Shown in pieces: positions 1 to 10,400 of a stretch of 12,139 nt of DNA. The notes under the pieces were generated by a model, which was not told the origin of the DNA, did not search any database, and saw nothing but the letters and a program-made list of their open reading frames with translations. The DNA is taken from assembly GCA_903913345.1 (NCBI GenBank), contig CAIWLA010000106.1, forward strand, positions 1 to 12,139, written 5' to 3'. The DNA comes from an uncultured Magnetococcales bacterium (GTDB taxonomy: Bacteria > Pseudomonadota > Magnetococcia > Magnetococcales > Magnetaquicoccaceae). Numbering within the stretch: the stretch's first letter is position 1; every line of letters starts with the position of its first letter. The translations under genes were made by a program, and so were the position numbers.

Positions 1-1
1 C

Positions 2-487
2 CAGACCCAGACGGTTGGTACGGTAAACACCACCGTCACGGTGGGCGGGGGCTTTTCTATCGAAAAGCTGAATGCGGCTGGGGATCATCAGTGGACGCAG
101 ATGGAGGGGTGGAGTTCTTCCGGTTCGATCACCCCCAAGGCCATGACCATGGATGGCAATGGCAATATTTATGTGGTGGGCAACTTTTCGGGCATGGCGG
201 AGTTTGGTCAATCTCAGTGGATGACCAGTACCCAGGGCAGCCAGGATATGTTTATCGCCAAATTGGATCATGACGGTCATCTCACCTGGGTGCAGTCGGT
301 GGGGGGAGCGGGGGTGGACAATATCGGCGGCCTCCAGGTGGATGGCTCCGGTGCCATCCATGTGGTGGGTTATATGACGGGTACGGCCGACCTGGATCCC
401 GGTGCGGGGGTGTTGTCCATGAATGGCGGGAGTGGAATGGATACCTTCCTCCTGACGTTGAACTCGGCGGGCGAGTTGGACCATCTG
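2..487 (+). other. Beta-propeller A, C-terminal part (end of blade 5, blades 6 and 7)
   Basis: The residues follow the SBBP-like blade plan: a hydrophobic strand ending in Trp, then a loop with Gly, then 'MDGNGNIYVVGNFSG', then 'DMFIAKLDHDGHLTW'. Blade 5 ends at 'GDHQW' (W at 92). Blade 6 ends at 'GHLTW'. Blade 7 carries 'VDGSGAIHVVGYMTG', 'DLDPGAGV' and 'LLTLNSAGELD'. The match to blades 5-7 of the propeller at 3193-4620 shows that this is the tail of a propeller whose first four blades lie to the left of the window. Confidence 0.75.
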
Positions 488-1474
488 CCCAGTGGCACGG
501 TCACCGCCGTGATGCAAAACGGTGTGTGGACGGCGGGCAATACGCTGGCCGATGCTGACAGCCCCTCGGTGGCGGCGGGCTATCTGCCGGTGAGCTATCA
601 ATGGCAGGTTTCGACCAACGGGGTCTCCAACTGGACCGACATCACCGGTGCAGCCGGTGGTGCCTTTGCACCCACACAGGCTCAGGTTGGCCAATATCTC
701 CATGTCGTGGCCCGTTATACCGATGCCCTGGGGATAGAGGAGCAGGTCGCGAGTGCGGCGACGATGCTGACGACCCTGCCGCCCCATCAGGGGGTTTTCA
801 TGGACAGTCCCGTGGCGGGTGTCGCGTTCCATACGGCCACCCAGACCGGCCTCACGGGCGCGGGGGGTACCTTCCAGTATCTCGATGGGGAGACGGTCTC
901 CTTTTCCATTGGCTCGATTGCCTTGGGTCAGACCAGTGGTGACGCGATTGTAACGCCGCTCAATCTGGCGCAGGGCAATACAACCACCGCCACCAATATG
1001 CTGCGTCTGCTGCAAACCCTGGACAGTGACCACAATCCCGCCAACGGCATCACGATCGAGGCCGCCACCCTGGCCGCCGCCCAGAATGTGGCGTCCGGGG
1101 CGATCAACCTCTCCGACCCCAATCTCTTTACCGGGAGCAATACCGCGCTGGCTACCCTGCTGGGCAGTCGGACCGTGGTGAGTGCAACCACGGCCTGGGC
1201 CAATTTCCAGAGTACCTCGTGGGTTGATGTGGCGCAGAGTGACGGCAATGGTCATTCCAATGGGCAAAACATCGCCGTCGATGGTCAGAACAATGTCTAT
1301 ACCACGGGCCATTTTGGTGGCAGTGTGGATCTGGATCCCGGTGCGGGGGTTCACACCCTCATTGGCACGGGCACGGAGGGTGCCCTCCTGCAAAAACAGG
1401 ATGCCGCCGGTCACCTGCTCTGGGCGGATACGGTTCAGGTGCTCGGCAGGGCCATGTCGATGCCGGGAGTGTGA
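2..1474 (+). CDS. Giant multidomain beta-propeller/Ig/PPC protein, upstream segment (5' end outside window, ends at an apparent frameshift)
   Basis: This is the left-hand visible part of a giant modular protein; the specific gene is not recognised. The frame is open from base 2, so the GTG at 41 is an internal valine and not a start. In order it holds the end of a propeller with SBBP-like motifs (for example 'GNIYVVGNFSG' and 'DLDPGAGV'), an Ig-like domain with the 'YQWQ' core, a domain starting 'GVFMDSPVAG' and containing 'LLQTLDSD', and the first blade of a second propeller (from W at 1220). No cysteine is present. The frame stops at TGA 1472-1474 after 'VLGRAMSMPGV', which does not look like propeller sequence. 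The expected residues continue in the -1 frame, so the stop is probably not the natural end. These folds are typical of extracellular proteins; export is inferred, because the N-terminus is missing. Confidence 0.85.
   Translation, partial: QTQTVGTVNTTVTVGGGFSIEKLNAAGDHQWTQMEGWSSSGSITPKAMTMDGNGNIYVVGNFSGMAEFGQSQWMTSTQGSQDMFIAKLDHDGHLTWVQSVGGAGVDNIGGLQVDGSGAIHVVGYMTGTADLDPGAGVLSMNGGSGMDTFLLTLNSAGELDHLPSGTVTAVMQNGVWTAGNTLADADSPSVAAGYLPVSYQWQVSTNGVSNWTDITGAAGGAFAPTQAQVGQYLHVVARYTDALGIEEQVASAATMLTTLPPHQGVFMDSPVAGVAFHTATQTGLTGAGGTFQYLDGETVSFSIGSIALGQTSGDAIVTPLNLAQGNTTTATNMLRLLQTLDSDHNPANGITIEAATLAAAQNVASGAINLSDPNLFTGSNTALATLLGSRTVVSATTAWANFQSTSWVDVAQSDGNGHSNGQNIAVDGQNNVYTTGHFGGSVDLDPGAGVHTLIGTGTEGALLQKQDAAGHLLWADTVQVLGRAMSMPGV
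62..775 (+). repeat. Intragenic duplication, left copy (propeller blades 5-7 plus Ig-like A)
   Basis: Bases 62-775 and 4141-4885 encode the same module in the same order. The 18 bases at 83-100 are identical to 4165-4182, and the stretch coding for 'LLTLNSAGELDHLPSG' (~449-496 against ~4585-4632) differs by only two bases. The offset rises from 4,082 to 4,136 bp because of in-frame insertions in the right copy. The left copy is read in the frame upstream of the frameshift. Confidence 0.85.
491..778 (+). other. Ig-like domain A
   Basis: This stretch of about 95 residues begins 'GTVTAVMQNGVWTAGNTL', followed by the 'YQWQVS' strand, 'WTDITGA', and 'VGQYLHVVARYTDALG' near the end. That order (a start-to-dissipate 'G.TL', then 'YQWQ', then 'W..I.GA', then 'VG..L.V...YTD') is the usual pattern of bacterial Ig-like domains in large surface proteins. 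It follows propeller A directly. Compared with Ig-like domain C it has extra residues ('SPSVAAGYLP') before the YQWQ strand. Confidence 0.7.
782..1195 (+). other. 'DSPVAG'-type beta domain
   Basis: The domain begins 'GVFMDSPVAGVAF', continues with 'GGTFQYLDGETVSFSIGSI' and 'VTPLNLAQG', then has a helical-looking section with 'NMLRLLQTLDSDHNPANGI', and ends near 'LLGSRTV'. I recognise this motif order (DSPV.G, G.F.Y..GE.V.F.IG.I.LG, VTPL.L, LL.TLD.D.NP.NGI) from many large bacterial lipoproteins and secreted proteins, but I cannot give a reliable family name or biochemical role. It sits between Ig-like domain A and the middle propeller, the position a cadherin-like domain takes in the next module. 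Confidence 0.6.
1430..1474 (+). other. Apparent -1 frameshift joining the two coding segments
   Basis: Upstream coding sense ends in '...GHLLWADTVQV' (to ~1441) and resumes one base back in phase as 'RQGHVDAGSVTVATESG' (from ~1444). The overlap of the two frames is GTGA at 1471-1474. A one-base loss (or two-base gain) near 1435-1447 would explain it. The site is the junction between blade 1 and blade 2 of the middle propeller. No slippery heptamer lies at the junction. The nearest A-rich run (caaaaac, 1391-1397) is about 45 bases upstream, and slipping there would destroy the blade-like 'DAAGHLLW' residues. A genuine mutation or a sequencing/assembly error are both possible. Confidence 0.8.
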
Positions 1475-4400
1475 CGGTTGCCACGGAAAGTGGCCACACC
1501 TATCTCTACAGCGTTGGCCAGTTTGCCGGGGCGTTGGATCTCAATGGTGATGGTGTGGCGGATCTCTCCAGCCATTCAGCCGCCAGCGATGTCTATGTCA
1601 TCAAGACCGATGCCACGAACGGCCAGGTCGTCTGGTCCCAGGCGATTGGGGATGCCAACGATCAGGAGGGGGGCCTGATCGCCTTCAACGGGGCCAATGC
1701 GGTGCTCTTCGGGATCTCTCAGACCGTCCACACCGATGGGACGCTCGCCCAAAACCTGTTTGCGCATACCTTCACCACGGCGGCGGGTTCTGCCGTGGGG
1801 AGTGATGTGACCATCCCCTGGTCGGTGGCGGATAATGTGAATGGGGGTATCCTGGACAGTGCCGGTCATTTGCTGATTACCGGTCGTCATGCCCTCTCCC
1901 TCGATACCTCCGAGGCGTTTGTCGAACAGGTCAATGCGGCCACGGGGGCCGTGGTCTGGAGCCGGACATTTGCCGGCACCGATGGCACCGGTTCGGCGTT
2001 GGTCACGGATGCGGCGGGCAATACCTATGTGGTGGGCAAATTCAGCGACACCATCGATTTTGGCCATGGCATCACCCTGACCGATACCAGCGGCGGCGAG
2101 AAGGTATTCGTGGCCAAGCTGGACGGGAGCGGGAATACCCTTTGGGCCAAGGGGATTGGTTTGGGCCTCTCCGGGTATAGCGCAGACAATGATCCCTCCA
2201 TGGTCCTGGATGTCACCGGTTTGCATCTGGCGGGTTCGGTGCGCACGCCAATGGGTAATGACAATGCCCTGGTGGTGACACTGGATACCTCTGGCCATCT
2301 GCTTTGGCAGCAAGAGGTGGGTGGGACCGGGTATGTTCAGGCCAACGCCATCGCGGCGGACAGCCAGGGCAATCTGTTGGTGACGGGCAGTGCATCGGGC
2401 GATGCCAATTTTGGCACCGGGCCAGGCGATCAGCATATCGTGGGCGATGCGCTCCATTTCTCGGATTCCCTGTTTGTCCTCAAACTGAATGGGGCGACCG
2501 GCGCGTTGGTCAATACCTCCGGGAATGGGGTCACGATCGACGGTTCGGCCAACCGGGGGGATACCCTGACGGCGGTGACTACGCTGGACGGCCTGACCGG
2601 GTCGGTGCCCGTGAATGTCCCGGATGGCATGTCGTCGTGGATGCCGGTGAATTATCAATGGCAGACCGCCTCTCTGGTGAATGGGGTATTGAGTGGTTGG
2701 AGCAACATGGCGGGTGCCAACCAGTCGCAGTACATGCTGGGCAGCGGCGATGTGGGCCATGAGATTCGCGTCGAAGTGACCAATGGTTTGACCGTGGTTG
2801 ACAGCACAGCCACCGCCCCGGTGACGGCCCTCAACCATGCGCCGGAGGTGCACAATTTCACGCGTGAGGGCAATGCGGGCGACTGGATGCGTTTTACCGC
2901 CCAGGATTTTATCAACCAGACGCAGGACAAGGATCTCGGTGATACCCTGGTTTCGATCAAAGTGACCCATCTGCCCGATTCAACGGCGGGTCTGTTGCAA
3001 CTGAATGGGGTGGCGGTGACGGCGGGACAGGTGATTGCGGTCGCGGCCCTCGATCAACTGGCCTTTGTGCCGACGACCGGCGGTTCCGGGTGGACAACGC
3101 CGACCCGGTTCAGTTGGCAGGGCTATGACGGGCATGATTGGTCTGCGGCGGTGGCGGTGGCCACGCTGGATCCGGCCACGGGTGGGCCGGGTTGGGTGCA
3201 GACCCAGACGGCGGCAACGCAGACCGATTCGGCCACGAGCAACGGCCTGGTGGTGGACAGCAGCGGCAATATTTTTGTCGTGGGCAGCTTTTCTGGCTCC
3301 ATCAATGCCGGAACCGCTACCAATCCGATCACGTTGACCAATAACATCACCGTGACCGGGGGCAGCGAAGGCTATATCGAGGCATGGAACAGCGCGGGGA
3401 CACCACAATGGGCGGTTCCCATTCTCCATTCCGGTACGGGCAGTGTGGGTGTCAACAGCGTCAAATGGGACAATGAAGCGGGTTCCAGTTATCTGTATGT
3501 TTCCGGCACCTTTTCCGGGACGATCAATCCGGGGACGGCGCAGGCGTTGACCAGCATTCCCTCGTTGACCACCAGTATCACAAGTGATTTTTATGTTGAA
3601 AAATGGGATGTTGCGACGCATACGCTCGTTTGGGCGCAACAGATGGGTGGTGCAGCCAGTGAAAATGGCCGGATTGTTCAGGCCGATGCGACCGGGGTGC
3701 AGGTCAGTTGGGGTACAAACAGCACCACCCCTTCGGTTTCCGGTCCTTCCGGACAGGCCGTCCATCTGGATACGTTGAGTGCGACCGATGGCCATACGGT
3801 ATTGGCCTCTGTGACCAGTACCGATGGCGGGGTGATGGATGGTGTGCAGGCCTGGACGGTTGACAAGGCCGACAGCAATGTGGTCATTGCGGGTGTGCAT
3901 CAAATCTCTGCGGCTGTGGGGACAACGCCCGCTTATAACGTCCCCTTTGTCGAAAAGATGGCCGCAGACGGCAGTCATTGGTATGCCACTCTTCCTGACA
4001 TGAATTCTCCCTTTGGCACCGATTTTATGGGCGGCGGCAGCATTACCTCCGTTTCGGCGCTGGCGGTGGACAAGGCCAATAATATCTATTTGGCCGCCGG
4101 GTCGAACGCCTCGTTTGTGGGTTCGATGTACGGCTTTGCGATCGAAAAATTGGATGGGTCTGGTGATCATCAGTGGACGCAGTCGGAGGGGTGGGGTTCC
4201 GGAATGATCACGCCCAGGGCCATGACCGTGGATGGGGATGGCAATCTGTATGTGGTCGGGGTCTTTTCGGGGACGGCGGGTTTTGGTTCATTGCCGCCCA
4301 TGACCAGTGTGCAGAACAGTCAGGGGGCCTACAGTCAGGATCTCTTTATCGCCAAATTTGATCAGAACGGTCAATTGAGTTGGGTCCATTCTGCGGGCGG

Positions 4401-7400
4401 GGCGGGGGCCGACAATGTCAGTGGTATCCAGGTCGATGCCTCCGGCACCCTTCACGTGACGGGTTATGTGACCGACTATGTGGCACTTCCCACATCGCCA
4501 GTGACCTATGCGTACAGTGTCGCCGATCTCGACCCCGGTCCGGGGATTTTGTCTGTCAATGGGGGCAATGGACGGTATACATTCCTCCTGACGTTAAACT
4601 CGGCGGGCGAGTTGGACCATCTGCCCAGCGGCACGGTCACCACCGCGCTGCAAAACGGCGTCTTGACGGCGGGCAATACGCTGGCCGATGCCGATGGGAT
4701 CGGAACCATCCACTACCAATGGCAGACATCGACCGATGGAGTCTCCAACTGGACCGACATCACCGGGGCCACGAGCAGTTCGTTCACCCTGCCCCAGACG
4801 GAGGGCCAGGTGGTCCACGTGGTGGCGAGTTATACCGATGGGTTGGGTATCGTCGAACAGGGGACGAGTGCAGCGGTATCGACGGATAGCAATAATACGA
4901 TATCAACGGCCAATGGACAGTTGGTCATGAATGGCTCCCACACCGATACGATTTCCTACGCCGGTGACAGTGACTGGTATGCCCTCTCCCTGACGGCGGG
5001 CACCGCCTACATCTTTCATTTGCAAGGCAGCGGAACCTTGACCGATCCCCATCTGATCCTGAGGGATGGATCGGGTGCCGCCCTCAATGATGTGGCGGGA
5101 ACGGGGGGCGGCGCGCAGATGGTCTATACCCCAACGGGCAGCGGCACCTATTATCTGGATGCCCAGGCAAGCGGTGCGGAGCAGGGCAGCTATACCCTGA
5201 CGGCCGTCTCGGATCTGGCCAATCTGGCCACTCCGACCGCCACCGCCGGTGTCATCGCGAACAGTGCAATCGATGCACCGGGTGACATCGACTGGTTCCG
5301 GGTGACCCTGACGGCCGGGCAAATCTATGCCTTTGACCTGCAAGGTGCCCCCACTGGCCATGGCACGCTGGGGGACGCGCTGCTTACCCTGCGCGATGGG
5401 TCGGGCAATCCGATCAGTTCGAGCAGAGATTTTGGCGGCACGACGGATTCCCATCTTCTCTATGTCCCGACGACCACCGGGGTCTATTATCTCGATGCCG
5501 AGGGGAGTGCCAATACAACGGGGAGTTACACCTTGAGCGGTGCGCTCCTTTCGGCGACGGTGCCCACCTCCAGTTCCGTGTCCGGGACGATCTCCTCCAC
5601 CCACAAGTCGGATCTGTATGCCGTCTCTCTGGTGGCCGGGACGGCTTATACCTTTGATCTGCATGGCTCGTACCTGAACGGCGGCAGTTATGGCACCCTG
5701 CCGGATCCTTATCTGGCGGTGATGGATGGAACGGGCAACCTGATCAGCTCGAACAGCAAGTTTGGCGGCACGCTGGATGCCAAAGTGGTGTATATCCCGA
5801 CGGTGACCGGAACCTGTTATCTGGATGCCCAGGGATTGGCGGTGGCGGCCACCTCGACGACAGCAGGCAGCTCCTATACCGGCACCTATACCCTGAACAG
5901 CACAATTGACACGGTGAATCATGGGTTGATCATCGGCGGAACCCCGGTAACGGGTACGATCACGGCAACGCATGATTCCGACCTGTATGCCGTCTCCCTG
6001 ACGGCAGGGACGGTCTACACCTTCGACCAGATGGGGGTGGATCCGTATCTTACGGTGAGAAACAGCACGGGTGGCTCGATCTCCTCAACGTACATCAGCA
6101 CCCCTCTGGTGACGGGGGACGTGCAGGCGGTCTATGTACCGACCACCTCTGGAACCTACTATGTGGATGCCCGTGAGTGGAATTCGACCACGGGAAGCTA
6201 CACCCTGAACAGTGCGGCCTATACGGCGAACACGCTGACCGTTGGCAACCCGATGCCGGGGGTGATTGGTTCAACCGGCCAGTCCGACTGGTTTGCCGTC
6301 TCTCTGACGGCAGGGATGGTCTATTCCTTCGATCTGCAGACCGGTGGCGTGAGTTCGACTCTGGATGTGAGAAACACGACGGGGGGGATGATCAGCTCGA
6401 ATCGTACAGTCGGAGGAGATACGGCGGCGGTTTATATCCCGACGGCCAGTGGAACCTATTATCTGGATGCCCATGGATGGAGTGCAGGCACGGGTACCTA
6501 TACCCTGAGCAGCACGGCCATTCCGAAGGGTTCTGCGGTGGCCATCGGCACTACCCCTGTCAGCATGTCGGGTCAGATTGCGGCGGCCAATGGCTCTGAC
6601 CTGCATGCCGTCTCCCTGGTGGCCGGAAAGGTCTACACCTTTGACATGCAGGGCACTCCCGGTGTGAGTGGCGGGGTGGATCCCCTGCTCGACATGAGAA
6701 ACAGTGTGGGCACCCTGATCAGTTGGGGTCACATGGGCGGGGGGGATACCACGCTGGTGTATGCCCCAACGGCCAGCAACACCTACTATCTGGATGCCCG
6801 TGGCTGGAATGCGACCACCGGCTCCTATGCCTTGACGGGCGTGGATGCCACCACCACGATCAATACCACGTTGTTGACCGGCACCACCGGATCGGTGACC
6901 AAAACGATCACGGCAACCCATGAGTCCGATCTGTACGCCGTCTCCCTGGTCGCCGGGACGACCTATACCTTTGATTTGGAGGGCAGCGGGACGCTGACCA
7001 ATCAGCACCTCACGTTGTGGAATGGGGTGAGTGGTTCCCTGTTCGATATGGTCGGGAATGGGCATCCGATTGTTTATACGCCCACCGCTGGCGGAACCTA
7101 TTATCTGGATGCCCAGATGGATGTCCAGGGTGTGCTTTCTGGCAATTCATACACCCTGAGTGCGATGGCTGCCCCGGATGTGGGCAACACGACCGCCACG
7201 GCGGGCACTCTGGTCGTTGGTGGCTCCGGGACCGCATCGATATCCAGTTTTATCGCTCCATTGGGAGACAGCGACTGGTTTGCCGTGGCCCTGACCGCCG
7301 GAGCACAATACACCTTCACCATGCAGGGCAGCGGAGCCATGGTCAATCCGCATCTGATGTTGCGGGATGGAACCGGGACTCTGCTTACGGATGTGGCAGG

Positions 7401-10400
7401 CACCGCGAACAACGCCCACCTGGATTATACGGCAACCTCCAATCAGACCGTCTACCTGGATGCCCAGGCCATGTACTCGGAGACCGGGGCGTACACCCTG
7501 AATGCCACGGTGGCTGCCGCCGATATCGGCAACACGGCGACAACGGCGGGCCATTTGACCCTCGGCACCCCGGTGACCAGCACCATCAATCCCCTTGGTG
7601 ACAGCGACTGGTTTTCGGTCTCCCTGACCGCCGGAACCCTCTATGCCTTCGATCTGCAAGGATCCGGGACAGGGGCACTCTCTGGTGAGCATCTCGTATT
7701 GCGGGATGGGACCGGTGCCGCCGTCCGGGATGTATCCGGGTCGGGGGATGTCCAGGCCTCCTATATATCCACGGCGGGTGGAACCTATTATCTCGATGTG
7801 CAGGGGATATCCGGGGTGTATACCGGTTCCTACACCCTGAGCGGCACGGCGGTGACGACCACGCCGTTGACCATCGGCACTCCGACCACGGGCACGACCA
7901 TCGCTGCATCCAACGAAACCGACTGGTTCTCGGTCACTTTGGCGGCCAATACGACCTATGCCATTGACCTGCATGGCAGTGGGACGCTGACCGATCCGTA
8001 TCTGGTATTGAGAGACAGTACGGGTGCTTCAGTGGGCGGTTTTACGGGATCGGCGGGGGATGCCTGGACCGTCTATAATTCGGTGAATGGCGGAACCTAT
8101 TATATCACCGCCCAGGGGATGAATGGGGAGACGGGCGGATATACCCTGAGTGTGAATACGACGACCGACATCGGCAACACAACCACAACGGCGGGCAGCC
8201 TGGCCATCGGTGGTTCCGTGCATGATGTGATTGCTCCATCGGGTGACCATGACTGGTTTGCGGTTTCTCTGACAGCTGGTACGGTCTACATATTCGATTT
8301 GCAAGGGGCCTCCAGCGGTCATGGGACGCTTTCGGATCCGTATCTCTCCTTGATGAACAGTGGGGGTGGCGTGATCGTCTCGGATGATGATTCCGGGATA
8401 GGACTGGACTCCCAGATTATGTATGTCGCGACTTCTACTGGTGCCTATTATCTGGATGCCCAGGGCTTGGGGTCGAACACAGGTGCCTATACCCTGAGCA
8501 GCGCGGCTCTTCCGGTGACTCCGTTGACCATCGGCACCCCAACGACCGGTGCCTCGATTGCTTCGCCCAGCGAAACCGATTGGTTCTCGGTCACCCTGGC
8601 GGCCAATACGACCTATGCCATTGACCTGCAAGGCAGTGGGACGCTGACCGATCCGCATCTGCAATGGCGAGATGGGACGGGCAACGTGGTGAGTGATATG
8701 ATAGGATCAGCGGGAGATGCCTGGACTTTCTTTCATGCAGTGAATGGCGGAACCTACTATCTCGACGCCCAGAGTCTGTATGCGGAGACGGGTGGCTATA
8801 CCCTGAGCGTCAATACGGCGGTTGATGTCGGCAACACCACCAGTACGGCGGGCAGTTTGACTGTTGGGACGGCCATGCACGGTTTGATTGACAACTCGGG
8901 CGACAGCGATCTGTTCCGGGTCCACCTGACCGCTGGAACCTTTTACTCTTTTAATTTGATGGGGGGATACAACGGTCAAGGGACGCTTCCCTTTACGGAT
9001 CTGGCGTTGATGGGCAGCGATGGAACCACCGTTATCCAGGAGCAAAATTCCTACTCTGGAGGAAATGGATCGGGATCCGCCATTGTGTATCTGCCGACCA
9101 CCACCGGGGACTATTACCTCAATGCCCAGGGTGCCCAGGGGTATACGGGCACCTATACCCTGAATGGCACGGCCCTGGTGGCGGATACATCGCTCGTGAA
9201 TGGCTCGACCGCATCGGGTCAGATTCATACCCTCGGCGAGACCGACCTGTTTGCGGTCTCTCTGACCGCCAACACGCTCTACACCCTGGATGTGCAAGGG
9301 ATCTACTATCCGCATCTTGTGCTGCTGGATGGCACCGGTGCCATCGTCAACGCATCATCGTCTGCATCCTCTACGAGTTGGGATGCCTGGACGGCATATA
9401 TGCCAACGACCGGTGGCACCTATTATCTCGATGTCCAGGCCTCTGAGGGGGGGACGGGTTCCTATACCCTGACCAAGGCGGTGGTGGCCACGCCATCCAC
9501 GTTGACCGTCAATGGCACTGCACCGGCGACGGGGACGATTGCGTCACCCGGTGAGGTCGATTGGTTCAAGGTGCACCTGGATGCCGGCACTCTCTACTCC
9601 TTCGACCTGCATGGTGGTGCCACGACGCCCGGTTTGCCCTATCCCAGCCTTCTGTTGAGGGATCCGACGGGTAACGCAGTGGGCAGTGCCCTCGTCGTGA
9701 ACCATTACAGTAGCGGAGCGGATTGCACAATTGACACGATCGCGGCGACTTCGGGAGACTATTATCTCAATGCCCAGGGGATGTATGGGGAGTATACGGG
9801 CACCTATACCCTGAGTGTTGTCACGACCCCTGCGGTGACCCTGGTCGTTGGTACGCCCACGACGGGTGCCACCATTGCATCGTCCGGCGAGATCGACTGG
9901 TTCCGGGTCTCCTTGACGGCTGGTGTGACCTATTCTTTCGACATGCAGGGCAGCACCACCACCGGGGGGCTGTCCTATACGGATTTGACGCTGAGAGGGA
10001 GTGGGGGGGCCGTCATCCAGGAGAAAACAGCCTGGTCGGCGGTTTCGCACATTCTGTTTACACCGACAGCGGATGGCACCTATTACCTGGATGCCCAGGG
10101 GCAGAACTATACCGGTTCGTACACCTTGAGCAGTGCGGTGGTGTCGGTCACGGCGTTGCCCGTCGATGGTTCGGTCACATCGGGTACGATTGCCACCTCC
10201 GGCGAGATCGACTGGTTCCGGGTACACCTGAATGCCGGGACGGCCTACGTATTCGATTTGCAAGGAAACCCTGGCAGTGGTGGGTTGCAGTATGGCCACC
10301 TTGGGTTGATGGATGGGATGGGTAATGGCCTTGGCGATGGGTATGGAGTGGACGCACAAGTTGTCTGTGTCCCGACGACCAGTGGGGATTATCTCCTCGA

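Larger units (their letters stand above)
1220..2517 (+). other. Beta-propeller B, seven SBBP-like blades (split by the frameshift)
   Basis: Counting strand-ending tryptophans and the matching final strand gives seven blades. The ends are 'GHLLW' (~1422), 'GQVVW' (~1635), 'VTIPW' (~1820), 'GAVVW' (~1959), 'GNTLW' (~2145), 'GHLLW' (~2307) and the last 'FVLKLNGATGALV' (~2511). Central strands such as 'NVYTTGHFGGSVDLDPG', 'NTYVVGKFSD' and 'NLLVTGSASG' fit SBBP repeats. Blade 1 is read in one frame and blades 2-7 in the other. A loop 'DLNGDGVAD' at 1537-1563 resembles a calcium-binding turn. Seven blades is the normal number for this fold. Confidence 0.75.

Noticed and set aside
41..43. GTG at 41 as the gene start
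   Set aside because: The frame is open to base 2 upstream, and the residues after it are the middle of a propeller blade, not a leader peptide.
1391..1397. Programmed -1 ribosomal frameshift at the A-rich run
   Set aside because: It has five A's, not the A AAA AAC heptamer, and shifting there would replace good propeller residues (GHLLWADTV) with non-propeller sequence for about 45 bases.
1471..1474. GTGA overlap as a translationally coupled second gene
   Set aside because: The GGGAG at 1465-1469 is only one base from the GTG, too close for a ribosome binding site. There is no signal peptide after it, and the propeller residues start before the GTG. A frameshift explains the data better.
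1182..1550. Small plus-strand open frames in other phases (such as 1182-1550, 2304-2762, 4380-4889, 7017-7601)
   Set aside because: They overlap the main gene, are rich in Arg, Cys and Trp, and show no domain. They are products of high GC content and repeats.
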